From: Nemopilema nomurai
Taxonomy: Eukaryota > Cnidaria > Scyphozoa > Rhizostomeae > Rhizostomatidae
Length of the DNA: 64,000 bases
Assembly: GCA_003864495.1 (NCBI GenBank)
Contig: ML133427.1
Coordinates: forward strand, 2,065,247-2,129,246
Reading direction: 5' to 3'
A model generated the notes under the pieces. It had not been told where the DNA came from. It worked only from the letters and a program-made list of their open reading frames with translations, and did no database searches. This document shows positions 34,201 through 48,232 of the stretch, piece after piece (the first letter of the stretch is position 1; every line of letters begins with the position of its first letter). The position numbers and the translations under genes were made by a program.

Positions 34201-37200
34201 CGATTCGACGATCCTGGCGATCATACGTAAACCAGGCTTAATAGAGACTTAATTGATTAGATGAAAAAAGATGGTTGGAATGTCACAATAGGGCAACGCC
34301 CATACAAAAACTATCAGTTGAAATCACATCACAATACTCCTCGTGCCTTATAGGAACGTGGCTTTTACAACAAGCTCTTTTAAGTCAATGATAAAACATT
34401 TTACAGGCTTTTAAACTGCTAAATTGCTGCACAGTTATGGGAGTTGTGCTCAGTTTTCATGGCTTAGTTGGATGATGATTCACTGCCAAGGTAAATGTTT
34501 GGATGAAAGCACCCATTTCTGGTTCTCTTGTTTAAATAGACGGATGAGCGGGTTCAAGAAATGGAGAAGAATGTCACTGACCAAGAGCAGAGATATTTGA
34601 AGTACATTTGTAAGTCAGCAATAACACTGATTTCGTTAATTATTTCGTCTGTCTGCCACTACCAAAGTCTTCGCTTCGAATTTCCTCATTGGGTATTGAT
34701 CAGTGATATGATACTACAGTGAATTATCTAACTCATTAATTGACTGAAAAAGAATGAGAAACTTTCTTGCGTCATTCCCTTTTGAATGTTCTTATGTCAC
34801 ATTTTCGTTTAAAAAATTACCACTGCGTCAGAGTTTTCCTTTTTTGCTGATTTGAGGAGCGTCACGCCCCCTAAACCCCTATCAGCACATACTTACAACT
34901 AGTTCTTTTTCTCTTGGTAATATATTGCCTTGAAGAGAACATACAAGTCATTCAATCAAAGATTGGAGATTGTGAAAATCTGCGCATTTTACATTCTTTT
35001 GATCAGTCATCAAACCCGTTCCTCTTAAATTCTACATTATGCCACTTTCTTTATAAATTTCTAACCAACTTCGGACCTATTAAGACTTGTCAACATATGT
35101 CTCGTATGTCAAGGCAACCCCTGCCTACTTCCCCCTCTCAACCCCCCCCCCCCCCCATTTTCCAGCTATCAGGCAACAGCAGGGTATAATTCATCTGCCA
35201 TCCTGCTTCATCCAATCCAGCCAATTTGCAAGAACTTCAAAGTGAGGAGCGACGGCAACAGGAAGACATCAAAGCTCACAAGGAGGAGGTCAAGCACCGC
35301 TGCCTTGAGAAACAGGACAAAGTCGAACAAGCCAGGTGAGGTTGAGCAATGCTGACGTCAAAAGCTTCATTAGCAATCCTGATAAGCTTTGACTGGCTGC
35401 CCGTGTAAAAAACCTGTTTTCGAAACCCTGTTTACAGACACAGGGGTACAAGCTGTGAAAAATGTTTGGGTAATTTTTTCATTTGGTAAATTGAGCTTTC
35501 CCGCGAATGGGTAAATTTTTAGAGAATATCGTCATGTTCAATTTTGCACAAAATTTTACAGAGACTGGCTATCAGACCATAGTCGACCTCTTAAAAGCTG
35601 ATTTCCATATTTTCAACTATTTATGACGTAATACACAGAATGCTGCCACAGGTAGCAGTGTAATTGCACTGGCGGTATGTGCCAATAAGAATCTTCTCCA
35701 CAGCCGACGTCTACTGCACATGCTAGCCTCATTGTCGTGATGATAACCAGAGATGTAGGAAGCTATCCCAGCTGTTATAGGATTAAATACATGCTATAAC
35801 TTTTGAGTGAGTCGCGGAGTAAGAGAGGGACACAACCGTGCGACTCATAGTAAGATTAGCGATTGCTTATTTCTGAACACAACAGCAACAATCAATACGT
35901 GATACGTCATTAGAACCCAGTCCTACTACACATCATGAAGAGGGCGTTGGGAAGTCACTGCGCTAGGTGAGGCGAAGGGGCGCCGGTAAAAATTCCCACG
36001 ATGCTGTCTACGGTGCCTCGTTTTCTTGGAGGCAGTTGCAAATCCTTTATTTCCTTTCCTCCTTCTCGCTTATATGACCATATGGCAAGACAGATTTATC
36101 GGGAAATCTTCCAGGAGACGTTAATCCTACCTTTCTCAACCACTTCATTATAAAGCATGACAAAAAGACATGGAGATAAAAAAGTTTATAACCTGATAAT
36201 TTTTTGCAGCGAGGAATTCATGAAATTCAAATACGAAATCTCGAAGGCTGCAATAAACAGTAGATCTGGTAAAGCGATACCCCAGAAAGTATGTGATATT
36301 ATCTTATATTATCGCTTTACATACCATTATATATCTTAAAAATTTCATGGCTCATTATATTCGGTGACGCTTTTACTTTGCTGAAGACATGAATGCCCAT
36401 CAGGGTATGACGTGTCAACATGATGAATTGTTTCCAGAATTAGACGAGCAGTTTCACCTTTGGATTAGCGAGTTTCCTTATACTTTCTCACGCAACTTCT
36501 CCAATATGTCCGGTTTTACGTGTCAACCACTCCTAGCTATTTCCTTTCGCACGCCACCAACAGGATCATTCCACAAAAGCTTTTTGGAGTGCTCTCTTAC
36601 CAGTGAATATCTCACAGGATGCTGTCTGTAGGCCACCAATTTAATGAGAAGGGTGGTAGCTATTGATGTCAATTGTGGGGGTCTCTTGTGCTTCAGAAAT
36701 CTCTGACTATACCGAAACGGGACATATGACATTTACAAACATATGATTGTCACTAAAGAATTCTACAGGTTGAAGCATTAAGGCAATTATTATTTTATTG
36801 GCTCTCTCCGCTTTAATCATGAATATATACATCGTACTTTATTCATATGATTATATAACATATCAAAACTACATTTGTTTATGCTTGATACTGATATGAT
36901 GTCATATCTTGGGCATACATGAAACCCAGCCAAACTTGATAAAATTGGACCTTCTATTTTATCGCATTTTATCCTTCTTCGATACATCTTATCTTGCTTC
37001 ATCAGAATTCATTCAGTGTGGATAAAGTTTCTGATTCCATGATGACTTTTGATTCAAAATTTTCTTCTGACAAAAATTTTTCTTCTGTGACTTGATATAT
37101 AAGGTACTAAAGAAATACTGCGAGTTTTCTTGAAGCGAGGAATATGACGATCTGTCTTTGAACAACCCTTTGTTTAAGTCACTTATTACCAGGCTACTTG

Positions 37201-40200
37201 GATTGTGAGATTAGTAATAAAAGCTTTTTCAGTTCCTTACCTTTGTTGAACCCTTTTTCAAGATGCTTCTCGTTTAAAACGAAGATCTCCCATTAAGCCC
37301 TCTCTTCCAAGACTTTTCTTTTCCCACTCCAGAATTGAATGAAACCTAAAATCCAATGATAATCTTTCAATTTTATATTACAAACATTTACCTAACAGCC
37401 TCAAATGCTGTGGAGACGTGTTCTGAATCTTAGCCTGCAGTCAACCCATGGATCCTGAAACTGCGTTATCATTGCGCACAATAATCTATCGACACAAAGG
37501 TCCCTTTCCTCAAAAAGTTCCTTTTCTTTCTAATATTCTCCTCTCTCTGCGACGTTCTCTGCAACGTTCAAAATTCAGTCAAGCATAACGTTGCAAGGAA
37601 CTAATTACGATGACCGAAACATCGACGAAAATTTCACAGCTTTTTCTCCATGGTTAACGCAATTGACACCAAACACACTTTTTAAATCAGAAAAAGCTAA
37701 AAGAAAGAATGCCCTTGAAAAATGGCAGCACGCAATTGTATTGAAAATTTATTTCTTTCTAAAGGATCTGGAACTGTTCCAAGCACTTGAGTCGAAAAAG
37801 GAGCAGGAAGTTCGACAGGTAAGTTTTGTTCATGATCCTTGCTTTTATGCCTGACTTCTCTTTTCAAAATGACATCAGCCTCATCGTGACATAGTCAAAG
37901 TTTAAAAATGAAACAAAAGCTAACTGAGCCTTGCTGTATGGAAACGGGAATATTTGAAATTCTCTTGGCTGAAAACCCTCCTACCCCCAATGTCCAAAAG
38001 AGACCCGATGGTTTTAGCCAGTGCAATAAGATTTGCATGGAATTTGGGACAGGTAGCCAGAAAATGGTGTCTTGAAGAGAAATAAAAGACAAATCAGCTT
38101 TATTTTTCTTGAAATATTAGAAAGGGCCAGGTTAGGCCTTGCTTTGATGAAAAGAATGCAGTTAGTAATGAGGAAGGGATCGTCGATACCTTTACAGGAT
38201 GAGTTTACTACAGAGTTTTTGAAACTATTTCTCCTATCGGAATAGCATCAGGCAAAGTACCGGACGATACGCTTTGTTTCCTTGTGGACATTTGCACGAC
38301 ATAAAGATCTATTTCATGTTCATGTGTATAGACTTGGCTTAAAGAGCCATGATTTGTAGCTAGTTACAGTGAATCTGATTACGCCCTAATCCCTTCATTG
38401 CATAAGATCAGTCTTTTATTTAAAACATTTCGAAACGTTAAAATGGAATAGATAACCACGCATAATCACGATCTCCCAAGATTACCCGAACGCCAGTGCC
38501 TGCAAATGTCATCCAGACAATGTCTATCACGCGTTACTTGGAGTCCTCTTCTAAATATGTCTCCTTTGTGTTTGTCTTGGCATTTATCAAATTATAAGAC
38601 TGTCTGGCTGCCTTGTTTGTTAACAAGCTTTGGCTTTCATACACATTCCATTTCGATTCACTGTAATGTCCTTAAACAATGATGAAACAAGAAACAGCCA
38701 AACTGCCCCTTTCCTACAGCGTCAAGGTTCTAAGTCCTCGATCGACCCTTTTGAAATTATCTTATCTCACTGTGCTTTGGGTTTTGCGATAGGGCCATAG
38801 CCTGTGTCAAGCCAGCCCAATCAACAGTCATCCCGGCGATAATTTTATTAGCCAAGGGTCATCAGCATTGTTGCTGAATTACATATGAGTAAATTCCAGT
38901 CAAGCCGATAGCCTATAGTACGATCATTTAGCTGTAGAGCAATTACATGAATATAGCTGTTTCAATATGGCTATGTTTCATCAGCAAGCACTGTAGTAAT
39001 ATCAGCTGCAGCTTTTGATATCTTTTGTAGCATTATCGTGGCAATTCTGGTCCATTTCTTATTTCAATACGAAGGGATGCAAGTCCCATTTTAGAAGTCC
39101 GCGTGCTCTTTTTAGAACTACAGGCAACAGTGGCAGGGCCAGTTTCTGAAATGTCTTGCGCGCTGTTATTCTTACACGAAATAGCTTTAATTACCAATTG
39201 CTAAAAGAAATCAAACAATCAAATCGTAATTAAACAATCAAGTCATAATCAAACAATCAAATTATAATCAAACAATCAATTATGATCAAACAATCAAATC
39301 ATAATAAAACAAGCAAATCATAATTAAACAATCAAGTCATAATCAAACAATCAAATCATAATCACGCAATCAAATCATAATCACGCAATCAAATTATAAT
39401 CAAACAATTAAGTCATAATCAAACAATCAAGTCATAATCAAACAATCAAATCATAATCACGCAATCAAATCATAATCACGCAATCAAATCATAATCAAAC
39501 AATCAAGTCATAATCAAACAATCAATCAAAACTTGGATTTCGTAGGTCCGGCTCGAAAACATCAAACTGAAAAATAAACTTCGAAAGAAGGAGCAGCAAT
39601 TGAAAGCAAAGGTTTGTACATAATCATCATTCCCAATGGAGGTACCTTCTACATTTGCAAAAACCGTTCTCTAACTAGAAGAATTACTATTGATGGAAAG
39701 CTCGTTCGCAGGGAAATGATCGCTTTATCAAGAGCAGAGGGTTTCAAAGGACAGCGGCTTTTAATGTTGAATTGTATTGAGAGAATGGAGATAAAACAGA
39801 ATGGCAGTTACTCAACGGCAGTCTAGATAAATAGAGCCTTTGCAACAATGCAAGTCAGTTTACCAGCTGCATTGTAAATTTGTCATTTAGAGGACTCACT
39901 TCCTATAGCCTTTGACAATGCTGTACGGGGTTGGAGTATGCCAGCTCACTATATACTCAACTCAGCTCATAATCTACTTTGACCTTTGTTGCCAATCAAC
40001 TGCTTGTTTCTGCGTTTTTACAGGAGGAACTGGCCGAAGGACTGCATCTGATCGACTTTGAGCAACTGAAAATCGAAAACCAAACGTACAATGAAAAGAT
40101 TGAGGAACGAAATGAGGTACTTGAACATGAAACGTGAAGTTAAGAGAAATTGGCACTTATTGCACGTGGCATTTATTTCCTTAGAGTTACCCACTGCAAT

Positions 40201-43200
40201 TAGTCTAGAGAACTTGGTATAGAGGCCTTCTGTGTTGAATCGAAGAATAGAGTGGATATAGAAAAGAAATTCACAAAGAAGGCAAATATTTTAGAATTAA
40301 CGATTAACCAAAACTAAATTTTTTAGAAATGTTCAAAATTCGTGGAGAATAATTTTCTTATGTGAAAACACGATAATACGCCAAAAAGTGGAATTGTTCC
40401 TCTGAATGCAAGAGAAGTTGTTGCGGGAAGTGATCTTAACCCAAACAACATTTTATTGCGCACCTTGCTTCTGCATTTTTATTCCTAATCCTGGTAAGCA
40501 GTTTTGACAAAATCTGCACAAGTGTACAGTGCTAACTGCTCTGCACGTCTCTCTTCGATTTTTAGGAAATTCTGAAGCTGAGAAAGAAAATAACAACCAC
40601 TGTTCAAGTCTTGACACATTTGAAAGAAAAACTGCAGTTTGTTCAGGTATACTGTTAACATTCCGTACCAATTTCGATTTTTGCAATGCATCACTCTTCA
40701 TGTCTTCATCAACTCTTCAGGAAAACGTGTTTACACACAGTCTTTCAAAGTTTCAATCTTACAGGTTATTTCATATATCAAAAAATCTCCCTAAACTCTC
40801 ACATTTAACGTATATGTTCGGTATCAGGAATGCCTCTAGCAGCAGAGCATCTGACCCTCTGATTTCAGTAAAAATGCCTAATTTATCTTCTATTATTTTT
40901 TGCCACTATCTTTATGCTTTTACCCCCTTCCTCTGAGGAGGCTCTGATAGAGAAGGGCTGGTTCAGCTACTTCTACCATGGGCTCCGACGCAGGTTGGAA
41001 AGTAGAGCCCCCCGGCCCCCCTTCGTCGGAGGCCCTGTCTACAGAAGACGTCTTGACAAGCTTTAACCGATTCTAGGCGCTTCAATTACCCTGAGCAAGC
41101 GTTTTAGGTGACAAGGATAGCGGAGTGAACACGCTTTATACCGCTTCAGTATGTGAAGGTTCACGATCAAAGTGCAGCGTCTGATGATGGAAACCTAATC
41201 AACCTGCTATTTTTGGCTAAGCTGTTAAGCCAAATAAGCCTCCATAATATTGCAGCTATAACCGGGCTGACCAATGCGAACACCCTTTTGGGCAATGACC
41301 TCTTCAAGATTTGCGCGACAGTTTATGGAAGGTATCCTGGGATTGAACCACGGGCATTCGCTCACAGCGTTGTCCAGGATTCAAATCAGGCTCTGCACAC
41401 TTCACCTAAGATCCATACGTTCTTCGCGCTGCATGCGCATAAATAGTTTTGCGAGAAAAGGAAGTATAAGGCACAGTGCAAATTGTTTTTTAGTACATGG
41501 CTGGTGCAAATTAAACGGGGCCAGTAGTTTTTTTAACCCTTTAGGGAACGGGGCTCACACTTGCAAAAATATACCGAGCCACTGACGGGGCAAGGACTTT
41601 TTTATGAGCTCAAGATGAAATCAGCAAAAAACTAAATTGGGAACAAGACCCACCCAGGATGAAAATCTATTAAATGTAGAAATGAATTATATCAAATGCA
41701 GGTATTGATTCCACATTTAAGCTTTTCAAGAACAATTGTTTTTTACAAGGCTTGTATATACTGTTAGGTTCTGTGAGCATGTTGGTTATAGATAATATTA
41801 AATAGCATCATGGTAATTTGTTCAGTTTCTTTGAGAAAAACTAGAGTTTATAAAATATTGCTAGTTATTTTTATCATTAGTGTGATATTCATAATATACT
41901 TGAAAGCACGGGGCAACTGAACCAGCCATATAGTAAAATAAATTTTGCACTGTCCCTAAGTTGGACTATCGGTTTGTTGCGTAATCAACAGAGATGATCA
42001 AATCCCCTTTACAGTTTTCGAGGCTGAAATGCATGATTGGTTTTTCAACTAACAATGCAAAACTGCTAGTTCTTTCTTAAGTCTAACGTGCTTAACTTTT
42101 CAGTCAAAATTTTATCCGAACCGGAAAGGAGTGGTAGCTACATCCATTAACGGTTTCGCCTTAAAAGCTTTTTGATATCATATTTCTTGAGTTGACGAAA
42201 TTTCCTGAACAGTGTATCATAATCCCAAGTTGCGAACATTTTGTAACCATTGATTTATCCAAGTAGGCCTCTATTTTCTATTCCCTTTTCGTTCTGAAAT
42301 GATGGCAATAATAATGGCAGAGGCAGCACATGCTATCCATCGCAAAACTGAAAAACTGATGAATTTGGAACGATTGTATAAACACGTACTTCTTCAGTTA
42401 AACTGATCAAAAACGGATATAAAATTTTTTGGGAAAACTGGCAGCAAAAACTGATCGTGTATTTCAGCCTTTAGCAAGACAAAACTAAGAAAGCTCAAAT
42501 AAAAGCAATGTTTTGACATGCTTTTGTTTGGTCCACTAACACCCCCTTCCCTTCCAGAAATCCCACCAAGTATGACGTATTCCAAAACCCCAAACTATGA
42601 CATGTATCAATGAAAAGTCCTTTGTTAAACCAAGACACTTGTTTTCCTCGAGCAGTTTCTGGCTTCCCCCATGATGAAACCGGAGCCGCAGTGACGAAGA
42701 AAAGCGAACGCATTTTCTATTTTTAACCCGGATTTCTCTTATCTTATCTTGGTATTAGCCAGATTACCTAGTCCTAACTTCATGACCTGGCATTAGAACC
42801 CTCAGGTCCTATCCCGTTTTCTTGCAAACCAAATCAAAACTCTTACTCTAGCAGAAAGCATGCAATACTTCGGTGTGATAAGGTTAGAAATAAAGCTACA
42901 TCAACTCGTCGACTAACTAATTTGACAAGCAATTGACGTTTGCAGTTCTTTCGGATGCAGCATAAAGGTCTTGCTACAAATGAGTCGCACAGTTGATGCA
43001 ATTTGGATGAAAGTTATTAAATTATTCATTCGATTGTTCATCGAATTATGCAACGAAATGATTTTAAGAGCAAAACAAGCAGCTGGCAAGCACTGTCTTA
43101 AACCAAACTATGATTTGATTTGCGAATCGCCTCCACAGCGCCGGCTGTGTCTGCCTTGGGTCATGCGCATCGCAAACCTGCAATCGTTCTCGATGACCAA

Positions 43201-45658
43201 CTGTGATCGGTCGATTCCACGCTTTGATTGATCAAGACGCTCTCCTTCAAGGCATCTCTGAGTCATATATCTCATGACACGGTGGCGGTAACGATAACCC
43301 ACGCGGACTACAATTTACAAGCAATGTTCTTCGCTACTAACCAAGCGCAATGCCTTTTAACAAACAACTGAGAAGACATTTCTATCAAGGCGGACTGATG
43401 TTGTATTTTTAGTTGTTCCCACATCATAGGAAGGATTTTATGATTGAGATTTATTTCTATTAAGAGCCGCCTTATTTTCTCATTAGACACGTTGATTTTC
43501 TTGCAAAATACTATTCGGGCGACTTTGAATATTTCTCGCCTTTGATGTAGCCTCCATTTCATGGATAAAGGGTCTTAGGCTTCAAAACTTAATCTCCTTG
43601 TGAACTAAATCTTTGAGGTCTACTTTCAAGCCCTTTGATGCTGTACTCCAATAACGGTGCTTTGTGATAAGCTTGAACATTTTGTACTTGCCAAAAACAT
43701 TTAGGCTTTTTCGGAGGCGTGGGGAAGGGGGGTTAACGTGTTCCTCCTTGTTGCATCCTCGTTTCGTCAAATTTTGCATGTTCAGCATGGTGTATGTTGA
43801 AATTCCTCTGATAAAGGATTTCTGTAGTTTTGGCTTTGAAAAAACAACCATTCTACGATCCCGGACAAAATTGTCAAAACAAATTGTCATTTTTTGCGGC
43901 TCTTAACTTTACATTGCCCTGCAAATTCGAATCTTCTCTTTCCCCTGAATCAGTGTTAGATTTTTAGCTCAGTAATCTGCAATTCGAAAGCGTGCATGCA
44001 ACATTGAATTGGGCGAGTGGGAAACTGATTTTCAAAGTAATGAGAAAATGTCAACTTTTGGTGTAAAGTGTCCAGCATTTTATCCGGGATTGTAGATTTA
44101 TAGGGATACAGTACACCTATGACCATAGTCGGGAAAACATTACGGTCGCACGGTCACTGCCCGGAGGAAGGTTCTCGAAAAACAATAGAAGCCCATGCGA
44201 CACACCTTAGCCACGCCTACTTTCTATTGTTCTGTGAGAAAGGTTTGCCTTGTAGGGTGATTTTGTCTGTAGGAAGTTTAACAACTTCTCTGGACTCTGC
44301 CTATGACATTGCCTTAGGTAGAATTCGAAAGAACAAGTGGATACAAGTGATTTCCATTTCCAAACTGCCAGTTTACAAAGGTAACAGTAAGTAAAGTAAA
44401 GTAGTGCCAATGAATATTTATATGTAATAGTAACCAGTTTCTGTGGCTTTCTATTAGTAACAAGTAGCGTGGTTTAATTTTTCAGGGTGAGAATGCAGAG
44501 CAGAGATCCAACTTGAAGACCATCGAAGCAACAGTTGCTCAGGTTAGGCTAGCCATGTAATTAAAGACCACACTTGTTTCTGTGCAAGGACAATTTGGTT
44601 CAATCATAAATACAGACGGCTCAGGAGTATTCTAATTGCTACAGATTCTCAGTGTACAAATGCAAATGCAGGCATCGGGCATTAGTTTTCTTTTAATATG
44701 GATAACCATGAAGTGGCATCACAAAATGATGACAAATCAGCAGAAGACCGCCCATTGTGCTCTGACTGCTAATGACTCCATTCGACAGGCAAATTTGTAT
44801 TTACGTAATCTTCTTAGACAGTTGTGTCAAAATAGTTAGCGCAGTGGCCTATATTTTCTTACCATGAATAGTTACACTTCCAGTTAAAGAGAATGTCATA
44901 TTGTCTTAGTCATTGTCATCTGTTGCCATCACTTTTATATATTTCAATTCTTGTCATCATTGCCATTTTTCGTGACTAGTTGAAATTATTGTCATCTATT
45001 GTTGTTGTTTTCATCATTTTCATGATTGTCATCTGCAGTCAACTTGGCAAAGACACCAGTCCCTTGTAAAAAGCCTAGTGTCTTGTGACGTGTATGCAAT
45101 AAATTGAGTTGATTGAAATGATTCCCACGCAGAAAAGAGACGTTCTCACGCGGACAAAGCAAGTGCGCGACGCCCTTCGTATGGACAATTTAAAACTAAA
45201 GCAAAAATGTGGCCTGCTGGGTAACGAATCGCTCCTGCGCGACTTCGAGCACCGAAAAGACGAGGTAATTCACTTCTTACAACCATGGCAATTTACTGGT
45301 TTGCTGGATTCTGCATGTAGACAAAATCCCTAAAGAAGTAGCGATGACTTACATTAGCATGCTTATTGTACACACCCTGCTTATTCCTCTTTTTACCACA
45401 AAACATTGAAAGTGTATTATTGGTATACTGCTTTACGCAATATCTGAAGCGGTAAAGCGATCGCAGTTGGTGTTGGCGATAGGTTGCATATGTTTTGTCG
45501 TTTCTAAACATATTCAGTACATACTTGTTTTGTGATCTTTACAGGGCGATGATTTGGATCAGAAGCTGAAGGATCTTAAAACAGACCATACCGGGCTCAG
45601 CATGAACCTGAATGGCGTCAAAAAGAAGATCAGACAATCAAGAGTGAAGAGTGCTTGA
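31282..45658 (+). CDS. CCDC96: CCDC96/CFAP184 axonemal coiled-coil protein, complete
   Basis: Seventeen exons, all GT-AG and in phase, give 538 residues, close to human CCDC96. Exons: 31282-31326, 31812-31941, 32418-32563, 32820-32897, 33069-33240, 33617-33717, 33932-34015, 34540-34609, 35221-35335, 36210-36288, 37765-37818, 39546-39611, 40024-40116, 40566-40646, 44486-44542, 45133-45264, 45545-45658. The N-terminal half is acidic and disordered (Glu-rich). From about residue 245 it is continuous coiled coil with family landmarks LLERYK, NNQLQHKLAEYFRKKK, INSRSGKAIPQK, ENIKLKNKLRKKEQQLKAK, HLIDFEQLKIENQTYNEKIE and MDNLKLKQKCGLLG. CCDC96 works with CCDC113 in the ciliary axoneme, at the base of radial spoke 3 near the nexin-dynein regulatory complex (known from ciliate work). 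The start ATGGCGG has a good context. An AATAAA follows 190 bases after the stop. Confidence 0.93.
34048..34250 (+). repeat. 95-bp tandem duplication, two full copies plus partial third
   Basis: A 95-bp block starting TTAATAGAGACTAAATTGG and ending CGTAAACCAGGC is repeated at 34048 and 34143, and its first bases recur at 34238. The copies differ at only a couple of positions, so the duplication is recent. It is in a CCDC96 intron and contains the inner motif GACGATCGAGACGATTCGAC. Confidence 0.88.
35142..35156 (+). repeat. Poly-C run (15 C)
   Basis: Fifteen consecutive C bases about 65 bases upstream of the CCDC96 exon at 35221, in the pyrimidine-rich region before its acceptor. Confidence 0.9.
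39209..39530 (+). repeat. 19-bp satellite, about 17 copies, ending next to a splice acceptor
   Basis: Unit AATCAAACAATCAAATCAT with variants (GTCAT, CACGCAATC, TTAAACAATC) runs for about 320 bp without interruption. It stops about 15 bases before the CCDC96 acceptor at 39546, so it occupies the region where branch point and polypyrimidine tract would lie. Confidence 0.92.
40647..44485 (+). other. CCDC96 intron 14 (3.8 kb), no gene recognised
   Basis: The largest CCDC96 intron. Two adjacent minus-strand open frames (43308-43562, 43582-43890) are Lys/Arg-rich but show no domain, start context or splice pattern I can support. An imperfect GC-rich inverted repeat (GGGCTCCGACG near 40981, CGTCGGAGGCCC near 41027) could fold. 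I call the rest intron. Confidence 0.5.
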
Positions 45659-45844
45659 AATCTTTGCTAATTCCGCTTTCATTTGTAAAAATCAAATCTT
45701 CATGTAAATATTTTGTTATTCATTATCTTTTCGTCATTTTAAAGCAATCAAACAAAAATCCAGTCGTTGAGCTGTGTATTCTTACGATATGTTCACCTTC
45801 GTATTTCTATTACAATATTTTTGCTACCAGTGGATATTGACCCA

Positions 45845-45850
45845 AATAAA
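45845..45850 (+). terminator. Polyadenylation signal of CCDC96
   Basis: AATAAA, 187 bases after the CCDC96 stop codon, in AT-rich sequence. It is the first canonical signal downstream. Confidence 0.7.
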
Positions 45851-48169
45851 ACATTGGAATCCGAAACAAACATTAAGTTGAAGACTTCGAAACCATGAAG
45901 TGGCTTAGCCTCCCTGTTATCTTGATATACTGTTATACTGTGCTGCTTCATTATTTCACGTACTACAAGTGTTCATTTATACATTCATAAACCATAAAAA
46001 GAGACAAAAATGAGAAATAACGCTTATAACTGGCCAAATGGAGCTTGGAGTGCACCAAGACTTTTTTTCAATGAGTTAGGAGGTTTCGATTTCTGCCAGG
46101 CATAGAAAAAAATTAATTCACGGCTTTTTTATGGTTGTTGTTTGTTTGTAGATGCCAAAGTCCTTCAGACTCTCATGACATGGAACTAAAAAGCCTTGCC
46201 AACTTTTGAAAAACGAATCCAATGTAGCTTACCTTAGAACACGAATTAATCATTCAAATCGTTTGAACTTGAATGATTTCAATTTAATCATTCAATCGCT
46301 TAAATCATTGAAGGCTCATTGAATCATTTTCAGAGTAGATGTTTAATTACCAAAAACATCGCAATCCAGGTCCCAATCATGAAGCTATCAGGGCATCTGT
46401 CAGTTACGTAGTTGACACACGTGTACGCGAGGCGACCTTTTGTGATTGCGAGGCACCTCCATAATGTTGCTTTGCTTCTGATGTCAGCAAAGTCGACTGT
46501 GAAAAGTTTTCATCAAATAAAACCTCTGATTGTGTGGAGGTAAGCAAGAGTGGTTTAGATTTCTTTTAAGTTTGTTTTTTGTTTCTTGTATCGCTGTAAT
46601 ATGCACCATGATTTCCTTTTGCAATATGAAAAGTAGGCCATGTTGACAATAGACGAATGGACTCTAGATCAGAGCTCTAATTAAGCTACGGAAGATTTCC
46701 TCATATGGCTCTCAATTAGAAAATTTCAAGAGCGAGACCAGTTAGAGAAAGAGCAGTTAATCAATGACCCTAAACAATCGTGGGCATTTAACGTAACTAG
46801 TAACACTTTATGTAGCAATGTAAACAAATTAGGATGCGATCATTTTGACTAGTCATTTTCTTGTCAACTTAACATATGATTTATATAGATAAACAAAAAG
46901 GTTGGGCATTTGTAGTCGCCGCTAATGGTCAAAATATCTATTTTACTATCGGCATTCCGTCTAGTTTTAGTGAATGTAACCCTTGAATACTCATAGAAGT
47001 CATTCAAGTGACATGAAACTTTGTCTGTACAGTCGGATTTGGCAAATGTCATTGTTGTGGAGAACCTATAATCACCGCGCGGCAAGAGGATGAAATAATA
47101 ATGAATGCTCTCTCCGTTGCGCACAAAATAAACGTTAGAAAATGACAGAAAGACAACAAAATTGATAGGCAGTTGCAGATTGAAGATAACTCAGTATCCT
47201 CTTTTTTGGAAAGTTCAAAAGACGAACTTTTTCTGTCTACATAGAGTGGGATTTTGCATAGAAATTTAGACAGACTCTAAAACACCCAGATTGAAAGACT
47301 ACCGTACCAAATGATACGAAAATTGTTGACGATATATGTTTTGGTGCAATCTGAAGTACTTTAAGTCTGCGAGATTATGATTCGGGTGTTCCTTGTCATC
47401 CAAAACAAGAGGGTTTTTAGGAACTTTTTGGGGGTCGCTAATACGAATACCCGACGAAGCGAAACACCCTAGCATGAACCCAGCTATTGAGAAATCGTCA
47501 CTGCAATCTGCTGTTTACTGCAAATCTCGTTTTGGCAAAAATGACGCCTATTTCACAATCTTAGATCCCTTCAATCAACAAATGCATACGTTTTTCGAAC
47601 TTTTTTGCGATTTATTTAAAAGAAGCAATCTTCTGATCTTAACTAAATAATACATCGATGTAAGTTATTTACGCATGCTACTCAAGCGTTTAATTTACGA
47701 TTTTGTATTGCTTTGAAATCTTAATAACCAATTTCCGGCAACCTAATGTAATTCCGATTTTACTAGTGAATATTTTACGCAGGTGCCGAAAAATGTGTTT
47801 GCTATTCCATGTGGGTACCGTGCAGGCTTCTAGCCAAATTGTCACATCAGCAATAGTTGAATTATCTCCAAGCGCAGGTGAGCACAAACGTCTTTGGTTT
47901 GTGGAGAGAGTGTGACGTATTCGTCCTGCTATTTGCTATGTGCATAATCAAGACGGTGATCCTTGAGAATCACAGCATCATCCCATCCACCTACCACCGT
48001 CATCAATATCTTGATTGTCAATGCCGCGTTTCCACGAGTTTTAGTCATTCAAACAGTTGCTCGACAAGAGAAATGCAAGAAGAAGTGAAAACTTTGCTTA
48101 CTTTTGTTTATTTGTCTACTACTCTAAAAAGGGGCTGGAAAGAATGGGAAATACTACAGACCAGACAAT

Positions 48170-48232
48170 GTGATTGATTAAGTGATTGAGAAATGGTTGA
48201 TTAAGTGATTGATTGACCGATTGAGTGATTGT
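48170..48232 (+). repeat. Degenerate GATTGATTAAGT tandem repeat
   Basis: About five to six imperfect 10-14-base units built on GATTGA and AAGTGATTGA. Non-coding and short. Confidence 0.65.

Noticed and set aside
40955..41055. GC-rich inverted repeat that could be a structured RNA.
   Set aside because: The arms are short and imperfect, and no known RNA family or flanking signal is seen.
41270..41420. Minus-strand GTGGTTCAATCCC resembling a tRNA T-arm.
   Set aside because: No matching acceptor stem, D-arm or anticodon arm at the required spacing.
43308..43890. Two neighbouring minus-strand basic frames in a CCDC96 intron, considered as a transposase remnant.
   Set aside because: No DDE, helix-turn-helix or zinc-finger motif and no terminal repeats could be recognised.
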